A stretch of DNA of 64,000 nucleotides, taken from Cyclobacteriaceae bacterium (GTDB lineage: Bacteria > Bacteroidota > Bacteroidia > Cytophagales > Cyclobacteriaceae). Numbering within the stretch: the stretch's first letter is position 1; the number at the start of each line of letters is the position of its first letter. The position numbers were made by a program, and so were the translations under genes. The stretch covers positions 121,842 through 185,841 of the forward strand of contig JALHOT010000001.1 of NCBI GenBank assembly GCA_022842845.1. Direction: 5' to 3'. Shown piece after piece: positions 54,645 to 62,239 of this stretch. The notes under the pieces were generated by a model. It worked only from the letters and a program-made list of their open reading frames with translations, was not told the DNA's origin and ran no database searches.

Positions 54645-55907
54645 TTAATGTAATCTGTTTCTGTCGTAGGTAAATGTAAATTCGTTGAGGTCAGGCCGAT
54701 GCTGCTTTTTTCTTGTTCGCTCATAATCGTATATCAGTGTACCCAGATTTTTAAAGAAGGGAAAACCCAGGCGGTCGTAGGCATATACGCCATCATTGTA
54801 AATACCATCGGTATTGGTGTTGATCACCGCGGTAAGCATAAATTCAATGCCTTGCTCCGCATCGATGATGTAGGCATTGTCGAGCAAGTAGCCATAAGCA
54901 TCGCCTACTTTATTAAAAATTCTGATGTTGGCCGGTATGCTGCCCTTGCCCCCAAACATAAAAAACTTGCAATACGCATCTGTGTAATACAAAGAATCCT
55001 GGTAGTAAGGTGGATAGTTTGTTTCGCCCGGCAACTGCGACATGTATTGCAAAACAAAGGCCCGGTCCTCCACGCTTAAGTCAAAACGCTGGTTTGCCTT
55101 TACTGATGTCGGAAAAAGCACAGCGCGCAAAATGCGCTGCTGCTCATCGAGCGGGAAGAAATTTTTATAAGTAAAGTCAAATGGTTCACGAACAAGGGAA
55201 TCCCCGCGCAAGTACCCCTGCCCTTTCAGTATTTTTTCGGTCGGCACATAGGGCGCATCATTGACCAACATTGTTTGTTCATACACAGGGCCATGTTTCT
55301 GAAAAAAAGTAACGGCCTCTGTATGGGCATTTTCATCAGGACTCAGCGGGCGTTCCAGGCGATGGATAATTCTCAAATCTGTATAACCTTTGGCGTGAAG
55401 TCTTTCATTAAAATCGCGCTGCCCTAAAAATTCATACAACCTGTTATAGGCATCATTATCGCTTACCACCAAAACCTTTTTAGCATAATGCGCCACGGAG
55501 GGCATATAGTTTTCAGCAGTAGTATCGCGGCTCACCGATAACTGCCCGGCATATACACTGTCGTGCAACATGGGCGTATATTTATCGAGGTGCTGTACCT
55601 TGAGTTGCTGCAATTTCTCCAATGCTAATAGTACTGCAGGGAACTTCACCGTGGAAGCAGGATAGAAATATTGGGTAGAATCGAAATGGTAGTAATAGGA
55701 AGTAAAGCTCGGTGTATTGGCCGCATCGCGGTTAATCTGTGTATAGATGATCTGCACTTCAAAAAAATCTGCACTGTCTAAGATCTGCCTGAATTGCTCC
55801 GGCTTGCTTTCCATCAGGCGCTGCAAAAGGTCCTGATCTTCCGTTTGTCGCGACTGGCAAGTCGCTAAAAGGCCCACAATGCAGGTGAAAAGCAGGATTT
55901 TCTTCAT
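54645..55907 (-). CDS. Class A beta-lactamase-like lipoprotein / serine hydrolase
   Basis: 420 residues started at MKKILLFTCIVGLLATCQSR, a lipoprotein-type signal with Cys17; a longer frame reading upstream has no signal and is rejected. The SxxK motif is in PASTVKFP (Ser85, Lys88), the SDN motif in VVSDNDAYN (149-151), and the KTG box is replaced by KVG in NKVGDAYGYL. The overall order matches class A penicillin-recognising enzymes, but the protein is much longer than a typical beta-lactamase (about 290), so a peptidoglycan-related hydrolase is as likely as drug resistance. On the same strand as the DUF1611 gene, 27 bases upstream. Confidence 0.85.
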   Translation of the reverse strand: MKKILLFTCIVGLLATCQSRQTEDQDLLQRLMESKPEQFRQILDSADFFEVQIIYTQINRDAANTPSFTSYYYHFDSTQYFYPASTVKFPAVLLALEKLQQLKVQHLDKYTPMLHDSVYAGQLSVSRDTTAENYMPSVAHYAKKVLVVSDNDAYNRLYEFLGQRDFNERLHAKGYTDLRIIHRLERPLSPDENAHTEAVTFFQKHGPVYEQTMLVNDAPYVPTEKILKGQGYLRGDSLVREPFDFTYKNFFPLDEQQRILRAVLFPTSVKANQRFDLSVEDRAFVLQYMSQLPGETNYPPYYQDSLYYTDAYCKFFMFGGKGSIPANIRIFNKVGDAYGYLLDNAYIIDAEQGIEFMLTAVINTNTDGIYNDGVYAYDRLGFPFFKNLGTLIYDYERTRKKQHRPDLNEFTFTYDRNRLH

Positions 55908-55965
55908 GCCGAAAAGATACACAGCTTGGCCTGAATTTTGACTAAATTCCCTAAAATACAAGCCT

Positions 55966-56397
55966 ATGAAAAAGCTCCTTTTCATTTCCCTCACACTTGT
56001 TAGTTTTTCCCTGTCCGCCCAAAGCATCCTGGGCCGCTGGCAATTGATGAAACAAAGCACCTGCATGGACGAAAAAGTGGATAACCCCAATCAATCGGAA
56101 GAAATGGATGAGCTGATGAACGATTTCAACAGCATGAAAAAGCGTACACCTGATGTAATCGAATTCAAAGACAAAATGAGGGGCGAGCAAAGCACTACTG
56201 TATTGGGTAAGCGCAAAGAGTACAATGAAAAAAGCTTTTTGTACCGTTTTGATGGACTAACCCTGCACATCCTCGATAAAAAATCAAAAACCATTGCAGC
56301 CACTTATACCGTAGAAGAATTTACCGAGAACAAACTCATTTTAAGCGATAGTAACCGCCCTTGCGAGGTAAGGGTATTCGAACGCATCCCAGAATAA
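55966..56397 (+). CDS. Exported lipocalin-like hypothetical protein
   Basis: 143 residues with a signal peptide (MKKLLFISLTLVSFSLSAQS). The mature part begins LGRWQLMKQSTCMDEKV, as in lipocalin-like proteins of Bacteroidota, and continues as alternating strands (VIEFKDKMRGEQSTTVLGKR, FLYRFDGLTLHILDKKS, AATYTVEEFTENKLILSDS) ending in VRVFERIPE. Two cysteines in the mature part. No specific function. Divergent from the beta-lactamase-like lipoprotein. Confidence 0.7.
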   Translation: MKKLLFISLTLVSFSLSAQSILGRWQLMKQSTCMDEKVDNPNQSEEMDELMNDFNSMKKRTPDVIEFKDKMRGEQSTTVLGKRKEYNEKSFLYRFDGLTLHILDKKSKTIAATYTVEEFTENKLILSDSNRPCEVRVFERIPE

Positions 56398-56427
56398 TTC
56401 TGTTCAGCATCTTCGCGTTTGAATTCG

Positions 56428-56435
56428 TAAATTTG
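56428..56435 (+). promoter_or_regulatory. -7 promoter element TAAATTTG upstream of rlmN
   Basis: Exact TAnnTTTG match, followed by CCCC and the ATG at 56440, a gap of 4 bases. If used, it would give a leaderless mRNA. The expected -33 TTTG is not clear. Confidence 0.5.
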
Positions 56436-56439
56436 CCCC

Positions 56440-57480
56440 ATGGTGGAGACAACAAAGCGCGATATTCGGAAACTGAAGCTGGATGAACTGAAACAGTTCT
56501 TTGTGGAGCAGGGCGAAAAGCCCTTTCGCGCCCAGCAAGTACATGAATGGCTTTGGCATAAATCTGCGAAAGATTTTGACCAGATGTCGAACTTATCGCT
56601 GCCAGTCCGCGACATGCTCAAGACTCACTTCACCATCAACCACATTAAGGTTGATAAAATGCAGCGCAGTGCTGATGGCACCATTAAAAATGCTGTGATG
56701 CTGCACGATGGTTTGATCGTAGAATCTGTACTCATTCCTACCGAAAAAAGAATTACCGCCTGTGTTTCTTCACAAGTGGGTTGCAGCCTGGCGTGTAAGT
56801 TTTGTGCCACCGCCCGCCTGAAGCGCATGCGCAATTTAAATCCTGACGAGATTTACGATCAGGTAGTGGCTATTAAAGAACAAGCAGAACTCTATTTTAA
56901 CCGACCGCTTACCAATATCGTTTTCATGGGCATGGGCGAGCCTTTGCTCAACTATAATAATGTGCTGGAGGCCATCCATAAAATTACCGATCAGAAAGGT
57001 TTGGGCATGGCCTGGAAACGCATCACTGTTTCTACGGTGGGTGTGGCTAAGATGATTCGCAAAATTGCCGATGATCAGGTGAAGTTTAACCTGGCCGTAT
57101 CATTACACTCGGCCATCGACTCCACCCGTTCTTCGATCATGCCCATTAATGACAGCACCCCCTTGGAAGAATTGGCAGACGCACTGCGTCATTGGTATCA
57201 AAAAACCAAAAGAAAGGTTACCTACGAATATGTAGTATGGAAAGGCATCAACGATACCAAAGCAGATGCCATGGCCCTTTTGAAGTTTGCCAAAATTATT
57301 CCGAGCAAGGTAAACCTGATTGAATACAACAACATCGATGATCCTGCCTTTCAGCAAGCTGCGCCTGAAGTGCTGCGCATGTACCAGGAAACACTCGAGG
57401 CAGAAGGCATTACCACCCGCATTAGGATCAGCCGCGGTAAAGACATTGACGCTGCCTGCGGACAACTGGCTAATAAGTAG
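56440..57480 (+). CDS. rlmN: 23S rRNA (adenine2503-C2)-methyltransferase
   Basis: 346 residues. Radical-SAM enzyme that methylates A2503 of 23S rRNA and A37 of some tRNAs. The CxxxCxxC cluster is in CSLACKFCAT (about 111-120), and the conserved MGMGEPLLNYNNVLEAI, RITVSTVGVAKMIRK, AVSLHSAIDSTRSSIMPIN and YEYVVWKGIND follow. The C-terminal methylation cysteine lies in IDAACGQLANK. The N-terminal helical domain (LKQFFVEQGEKPFRAQQVHE) is intact. A 7-base-periodic repeat starts exactly at the stop codon. Confidence 0.97.
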   Translation: MVETTKRDIRKLKLDELKQFFVEQGEKPFRAQQVHEWLWHKSAKDFDQMSNLSLPVRDMLKTHFTINHIKVDKMQRSADGTIKNAVMLHDGLIVESVLIPTEKRITACVSSQVGCSLACKFCATARLKRMRNLNPDEIYDQVVAIKEQAELYFNRPLTNIVFMGMGEPLLNYNNVLEAIHKITDQKGLGMAWKRITVSTVGVAKMIRKIADDQVKFNLAVSLHSAIDSTRSSIMPINDSTPLEELADALRHWYQKTKRKVTYEYVVWKGINDTKADAMALLKFAKIIPSKVNLIEYNNIDDPAFQQAAPEVLRMYQETLEAEGITTRIRISRGKDIDAACGQLANK

Positions 57481-57540
57481 AAGCTCGAGGCTAGAAGCTG
57501 GAGCCTCGAGGCTGGAGACTAGAAATTCGAGGCTAGAAAA
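57478..57540. repeat. Nine-unit 7-bp degenerate tandem repeat after rlmN
   Basis: From the TAG stop of rlmN the sequence divides without remainder into heptamers: TAGAAGC, TCGAGGC, TAGAAGC, TGGAGCC, TCGAGGC, TGGAGAC, TAGAAAT, TCGAGGC, TAGAAAA (consensus TNGARGC). It also contains an inverted repeat, CTCGAGGCT (57484-57492) against AGCCTCGAG (57502-57510), and the palindrome GCCTCGAGGC. There is no T-run after it. Confidence 0.85.
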
Positions 57541-57602
57541 TTAAACCTTTCATATTAATACAAATTTTTTGATGCGTCTTAGCATCTTGGTAAAAACTAC
57601 AC

Positions 57603-58265
57603 GTGAAATTCATCATTTTCTGTTTGTTCATTACGATAAGCCTTAACCTTAGCGCCCAGCAAAGCTATAGTGGTATTGTTGTGGACTCAGTAAGCATGAA
57701 TGGCATGGGGGGGGTGTATATTTCGGTAAAAGGAAATGGCAAAGCAACCGTTAGTAATCAAAGTGGCTTATTCACAATAAGTGCTTCTACGGTTGACACC
57801 TTAGTATTTTCCCATCTTGGTTATGTTACTTTAGAGCTACCACTCTTTTTGGAGGAGGACGCCCTGTTTATCCGCATGCGCGAACAAGTCAGCATGCTGC
57901 AGGAAATCACCATCAAGGCCATGCGACTCTACCCAAATGAAATTGCCGACCGCACCCGTGTAGCCCCACGCAAGATGGCAGGCTATCAGGCCATGGAGTC
58001 CCCCTTCACCTATTTTTCGAAAACTGAAAAAGAGAAACGCAAAATCTATCGCTACGTAGAAGAGAGCAACAAAACACAAACCTATGTACAGTTGATTACC
58101 GACCCGGTAGTAAAAGAAATTTTTACCAAAGATTATCAGTTGACAGAAGAAGAGTACTACAATCTCTTAGCCTCTTTCAATCAGCGCTATCGCAGCATAC
58201 AATACTCAACAGATCCGGAAGAGATCATGGAAGCGCTTCATGCTTATTTTGGCGCGGGGCAATAA
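57603..58265 (+). CDS. Exported CarboxypepD_reg-like domain protein
   Basis: 220 residues from a GTG at 57603, with a signal peptide (MKFIIFCLFITISLNLSAQQ). Residues of about 23-95 form a carboxypeptidase-regulatory-like (beta-sandwich) domain: SGIVVDSVSMNGMGGVYISV, ATVSNQSGLFTISAST and LVFSHLGYVTLELPL, the pattern found at the N-terminus of TonB-dependent receptors. The remaining 120 residues are helical with a Glu/Tyr-rich stretch and no barrel, so it is a stand-alone domain protein. Function unknown. Convergent with the rhomboid gene. Confidence 0.8.
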   Translation: MKFIIFCLFITISLNLSAQQSYSGIVVDSVSMNGMGGVYISVKGNGKATVSNQSGLFTISASTVDTLVFSHLGYVTLELPLFLEEDALFIRMREQVSMLQEITIKAMRLYPNEIADRTRVAPRKMAGYQAMESPFTYFSKTEKEKRKIYRYVEESNKTQTYVQLITDPVVKEIFTKDYQLTEEEYYNLLASFNQRYRSIQYSTDPEEIMEALHAYFGAGQ

Positions 58266-58290
58266 AGAAAGTACTGAAATATATTTTTAA

Positions 58291-59199
58291 TTATTTCTTG
58301 GAAGCGTTGAAGAGCTTTTCTTTCTCTTCTTTGGTCAGGCTTTCGTAACCACCATCAGAAATTTTATCGAGGATAGCATCTATTTCTTCCTGAGAAATTT
58401 TACTCTTGTCACTTACACTCGACTTAGTGGGATTCTTTTGCGCATACGCTTCCTGCTTCCGGTAACTCACCTTTACCTTAGGCTTACTTTCGAAAAGGCC
58501 CTTGATCCAGTCAAGCATAATGGTAATCCAGCCACCCCAGTTCACACCGGCCTGCAATTGCTTCATGTACACAAAACCCATCAAAGCACCACCTATATGC
58601 GCCAGGTTGCCACCGGCATTGGGGCCAACAGAACCAATAAAAGAGATCACGATGTAGAAGAATACGATGTACTTGATACGCACGGGGCCCAGGAACAATA
58701 AAAAGAAAGTATAATCGGGCAAGAGTGTAGCCACTGCCACCATGATAGCATAAACGGCTGCCGAGGCGCCCACCATGCCATTGAAGTTGGAGGCTTCAAT
58801 AAAATAGGGAATGGTATTGAACATGATGAGGTAGAAAACAGCTCCTGCCATGCCACCCAATACATATAAAGCCACCAGCTTATCGCTGCCCAGGTATTCA
58901 ATAAAGAGTCGCCCGAACCAATACAGCGCCAGCATATTGAAGAGTATATGAAAAATATCGCTCAGGCTATGCGCAAATGAATAAGTAAAGAGTGTCCAGG
59001 GACGCGTTAAGAACTCACCCAATTGTGGTGGAATCGTAAACTGATCGTAGACGAACTGGAATACAGCCTCTAACCCTCCGATTTTGGAAAAGACATAAAC
59101 CACGCCCATGAACAGGAAGATCGCCACGTTGATGATGATCAGCTGTACATGCGCATGGTTGCTGCGCTGAAAGGCGTTTTTGAACTCGTTGAAAATCAC
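58291..59199 (-). CDS. Rhomboid-family intramembrane serine protease (long)
   Basis: 302 residues. Six or more membrane segments. The catalytic Ser is in NGMVGASAAVYAIMV and the catalytic His in NLAHIGGALMGFVY, with HILFNMLALYWFGRLF as the typical TM2 motif (HxxxN). After the membrane part there is a cytoplasmic tail of about 75 residues rich in Lys and Ser, ending in LTKEEKEKLFNASKK, a pattern common to Bacteroidota rhomboids beside mutL. Substrates are unknown. Follows the shorter rhomboid gene on the same strand. Confidence 0.92.
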   Translation of the reverse strand: MIFNEFKNAFQRSNHAHVQLIIINVAIFLFMGVVYVFSKIGGLEAVFQFVYDQFTIPPQLGEFLTRPWTLFTYSFAHSLSDIFHILFNMLALYWFGRLFIEYLGSDKLVALYVLGGMAGAVFYLIMFNTIPYFIEASNFNGMVGASAAVYAIMVAVATLLPDYTFFLLFLGPVRIKYIVFFYIVISFIGSVGPNAGGNLAHIGGALMGFVYMKQLQAGVNWGGWITIMLDWIKGLFESKPKVKVSYRKQEAYAQKNPTKSSVSDKSKISQEEIDAILDKISDGGYESLTKEEKEKLFNASKK

Positions 59200-59250
59200 G
59201 TTACTGTTTTTGCGTCAATCTCTTCTTTCAATCCTATAAATATCGGGAAT

Positions 59251-59850
59251 TTAAAAATAGCCTCCTCTTCCGCCCTGGCTTCGCCAATATTGTATCATGA
59301 TAAAGGCGAATACAATGCCTCCTAAATGGGCCAAATGCGCCACTCCCCCGCTTCTATCCAGTAAAAAGGACATACCCCCAAGCACAAATACTAAATACTT
59401 GGCCTTAATCGGAATGGGTGGAATCAGCAGCATAATTTCCATGTTAGGAAACATCATGCCAAAGCCCATCAACACCCCATAAACCGCTCCCGAAGCGCCC
59501 AGCATATAGCCGAAGGAATTGCCATCTAAAAAGAAATAATCGATCGCGATATTAAATACCCCAGCGCCAATGCCTGTGACCAGGTAAAAGAGCAAAAAGC
59601 GTTTGGTTCCCCAATAATTTTCCAGAATAGGGGCTGTAAAGGCCAGGCTGAGCATGTTAAAGAAAATATGCATGAAGCCCCCATGGGCAAACATGTAAGA
59701 AAAGAGCTGATAGGGACGGAAGTTTTCCGTGCCTACATTCCAGAGCGATAGTATTTCGGTTACATGCAAAGACCTGAACATGTTTTGCAGAATAAATACA
59801 ATCACATTCAGGATGATGATATTGCGGACTACAGGCGTGAGATTCAGCAT
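59251..59850 (-). CDS. Rhomboid-family intramembrane serine protease (short)
   Basis: 199 residues started at MLNLTPVVRNIIILNVIVFI; the frame extends 25 codons upstream into a sequence that overlaps no other gene but lacks family similarity. Catalytic Ser in LGASGAVYGVLMGFG, catalytic His in VAHLAHLGGIVFAF, and HIFFNMLSLAF as the TM2 motif. Six transmembrane segments and no cytoplasmic tail. The pair of rhomboids next to mutL is a frequent Bacteroidota arrangement. Confidence 0.9.
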   Translation of the reverse strand: MLNLTPVVRNIIILNVIVFILQNMFRSLHVTEILSLWNVGTENFRPYQLFSYMFAHGGFMHIFFNMLSLAFTAPILENYWGTKRFLLFYLVTGIGAGVFNIAIDYFFLDGNSFGYMLGASGAVYGVLMGFGMMFPNMEIMLLIPPIPIKAKYLVFVLGGMSFLLDRSGGVAHLAHLGGIVFAFIMIQYWRSQGGRGGYF

Positions 59851-59937
59851 ATTATTTGTAATTCCTTTATCGGTTTTGCTCCGGCCTCTTCCTTTCAATG
59901 CAAGGAAGCATGCGGGGACTACCACGGAAGCTTAGTC

Positions 59938-61749
59938 TTATTGTCGTTTAAAATAGTTTTCCATTTTGCCAGCCTCAAAAATAAAGAATGTTGGCGAGCC
60001 TTCTGGTGTATAGTTGGGGCTCTTACACACCATTAAACTGTCTGCCAATGAACGCATTTCCTCAGGCATAAGTTTTTGTCCGGCACGGATAGCCGCCCTT
60101 TTCGCCAGCGATCGGGCCAAATTTTCCTGCAAAGGCACCGACAGGGTATCTTGATTGATTTTAAACTGTTCGAGCAAGCCTTCCAGCAATTGTTTTTCGC
60201 GGCCGGTTGGCAAGTGAGCGGGTGTACCGCTCAGCAATACCGTATTCTTTCCGAAAACCTCGAGCCTGAAACCCAGGGCATTCAGTTCCTGCTCCATTTC
60301 CATCAGCAAAGCAAAGTCAGCCGCACTTAGCTGCACACTTTGCGGAAACAGGCTCTGCTGGCTCTGCCCCGATTGCTGTTTGAGTTGTTGCATGAACTTT
60401 TCAAATAAAACCCGCTCATGAGCTGCTTGCTGATCGATGAACATCAGACCGGGCTTGACCCCGCGCACAATGTATTTTCCCTGCCACTGAAAAAGAATGC
60501 TTTCCTCAGGTACTGTTACTTCTTTTTCTATACCAGCCGAAGTGCCCTGTAATAAAGAAAGCTGATCGATGGGCTTTTCGAAGGAAGGTGTTTTTTTACT
60601 GAGCCATTCGCCTTCCACCAGTTTTTCCCAATGCTCGAGATTGTTGCGCTGGGTGATGGTTTGAAAACGCTCCTGGTAATACACGTCCTTGTCGAGTTGC
60701 TGCGAAGACAATTTTTCCAGGATGTTTTCATCTTGCTGAAAATCGAGGGAAGGCCGTAAACTATGCGCACCCAAAGCCTGGCGCACAGCTGCCTGTACCA
60801 CTCCGTAAACCGATCGCTCATCATCGAACTTAATCTCAGTTTTGGTAGGGTGCACGTTTACATCGATGTGTTTAGAATCGAGGCTGAGGAACAATACATA
60901 AAAAGGATAGCTGTTATCCGGCAACAAGCCTTCAAAGGCCGTCATCACCGCATGGTGTAAATAATTGCTTCTGATAAAGCGATTATTCACAAACAGGAAT
61001 TGCTCCCCGCGTGTTTTCTTGGCCGACTCCGGCCTTCCTACATAGCCACTGATTTTTACGTAAGCTGTCTCCTCTTCACAAGGCGCCAGCTGTTGCTGAT
61101 AACTCTTGCCAAACAAGGCAATGATGCGCTGGCTGAGTTTTCCTGCCTGTACATCGCTTTCAACATCCTCACCATTGACGTAGGTAAAAGTCAGGTGTGG
61201 ATGAGCTAGCGCCAAACGCTGAAACTCATCAACAATGTGTTTTACTTCTACCGAATTGGATTTCAGGAAGTTTCTGCGAGCCGGTATGTTGTAAAAAAGA
61301 TTTTTAACACTAATACTCGTGCCTTTATCGCACGCTACAGGCTCTTGTCTTTTTACTTCAGAGGCTTCTACCACTAATAAAGTGCCGAGCTCATCGCTAG
61401 CCTGGCGTGTTTTCATCTCCATTTGCGATACAGCTGCAATAGAAGCGAGCGCCTCTCCACGAAAGCCCATGGTGTGAAGACTAAAAAGATCTTCTGCCTT
61501 TCTGATTTTAGAAGTGGCATGCCTCTCCAAACTCATGCGGGCATCTGTTTCGCTCATGCCCTTGCCATTGTCGATTACCTGCAACAAGGCCTTGCCTGCA
61601 TCCTTGATGATTAGTTTGATATGCGTGGCTCCGGCATCGATGGCATTCTCCATTAATTCCTTTACGGCAGAAGCAGGGCGTTGCACTACTTCACCGGCTG
61701 CAATCTGATTGGCAATAGAATCCGGAAGCAGTTGTATGATATCAGGCAT
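59938..61749 (-). CDS. mutL: DNA mismatch repair protein MutL
   Basis: 603 residues. N-terminal GHKL ATPase: ELMENAIDAGATHIKLII (N box), IDNGKGMSE, TMGFRGEALASIAAVS and GTSISVKNLFYNIPARRNFL. The C-terminal dimerisation domain has FIDQQAAHERVLFEKF (about 435-450), i.e. the endonuclease motif DQHAx2Ex4E with His changed to Gln. The other zinc-site motifs look altered too: AKR replaces ACR in ARSLAKRAAIRAG, and CPHGRPT is replaced by TPEGSPT. Links MutS mismatch recognition to strand incision. Confidence 0.95.
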   Translation of the reverse strand: MPDIIQLLPDSIANQIAAGEVVQRPASAVKELMENAIDAGATHIKLIIKDAGKALLQVIDNGKGMSETDARMSLERHATSKIRKAEDLFSLHTMGFRGEALASIAAVSQMEMKTRQASDELGTLLVVEASEVKRQEPVACDKGTSISVKNLFYNIPARRNFLKSNSVEVKHIVDEFQRLALAHPHLTFTYVNGEDVESDVQAGKLSQRIIALFGKSYQQQLAPCEEETAYVKISGYVGRPESAKKTRGEQFLFVNNRFIRSNYLHHAVMTAFEGLLPDNSYPFYVLFLSLDSKHIDVNVHPTKTEIKFDDERSVYGVVQAAVRQALGAHSLRPSLDFQQDENILEKLSSQQLDKDVYYQERFQTITQRNNLEHWEKLVEGEWLSKKTPSFEKPIDQLSLLQGTSAGIEKEVTVPEESILFQWQGKYIVRGVKPGLMFIDQQAAHERVLFEKFMQQLKQQSGQSQQSLFPQSVQLSAADFALLMEMEQELNALGFRLEVFGKNTVLLSGTPAHLPTGREKQLLEGLLEQFKINQDTLSVPLQENLARSLAKRAAIRAGQKLMPEEMRSLADSLMVCKSPNYTPEGSPTFFIFEAGKMENYFKRQ

Positions 61750-61768
61750 AGGGAGTACGATCGTGCAA

Positions 61769-62149
61769 TTATGAGCGCTTGAAGCTTCTGAATTTTAAAA
61801 ACAAGTAAAAAGGAACAATCAAGGCCAACCCATAGAAGGCCACATTGCCAAATTGCAGGTAAGCCCACAGTTCAATCACAATGAAAAGTGTAATTAAGGT
61901 GCGTAATACTGCTGCAGAAGGCTCACTTTTTTGCACAGATCTTTTTCTGGCCGCCTGAAATGATCCCTTAATACGCGATTGATGCTTGAGTAAATCCTGC
62001 TCAGTTTCTTTGCGCAAGCCAGCTTCAACCTCCTTTTTGATACGCTCCTGTCTTTCCTTCATCTCTTCTTCACGCGGATCGTAGTGCCGGGGAATGTAGT
62101 TAAATCTTTTATGGGCCGGTGTCTTCGTAAATAATCCTGTAAACTTCAT
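61769..62149 (-). CDS. Conserved small membrane protein upstream of mutL
   Basis: 126 residues. The N-terminal 85 are highly charged and partly coiled (YDPREEEMKERQERIKKEVE, then LRKETEQDLLKHQSRIKGSF), starting with KFTGLFTKTPAHKRFNYIPR. Two hydrophobic segments close the protein (about 85-103 and 106-121), ending in LKFRSFKRS. In Bacteroidota such proteins are often wrongly annotated as a riboflavin synthase subunit; I see nothing supporting that. It is 19 bases upstream of mutL on the same strand, so probably co-transcribed. Confidence 0.75.
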   Translation of the reverse strand: MKFTGLFTKTPAHKRFNYIPRHYDPREEEMKERQERIKKEVEAGLRKETEQDLLKHQSRIKGSFQAARKRSVQKSEPSAAVLRTLITLFIVIELWAYLQFGNVAFYGLALIVPFYLFLKFRSFKRS

Positions 62150-62182
62150 CTTAATCGTATATTTAAGGCCTCAGGCTGCTTA

Positions 62183-62194
62183 TACAAGCTTGTA
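62183..62194. promoter_or_regulatory. 12-bp palindrome in the divergent region before the GH3 fusion gene
   Basis: TACAAGCTTGTA is a perfect palindrome, and it overlaps a second one, TTGTACAA (62190-62197). It lies in the 90-base divergent region between the mutL-upstream gene and the GH3-serine hydrolase gene. Could be an operator; it could also be chance. Confidence 0.3.
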
Positions 62195-62239
62195 CAAAAT
62201 TGTCGTTAATAAAAGGTAATTCAAATTGAAAACGGGCGG

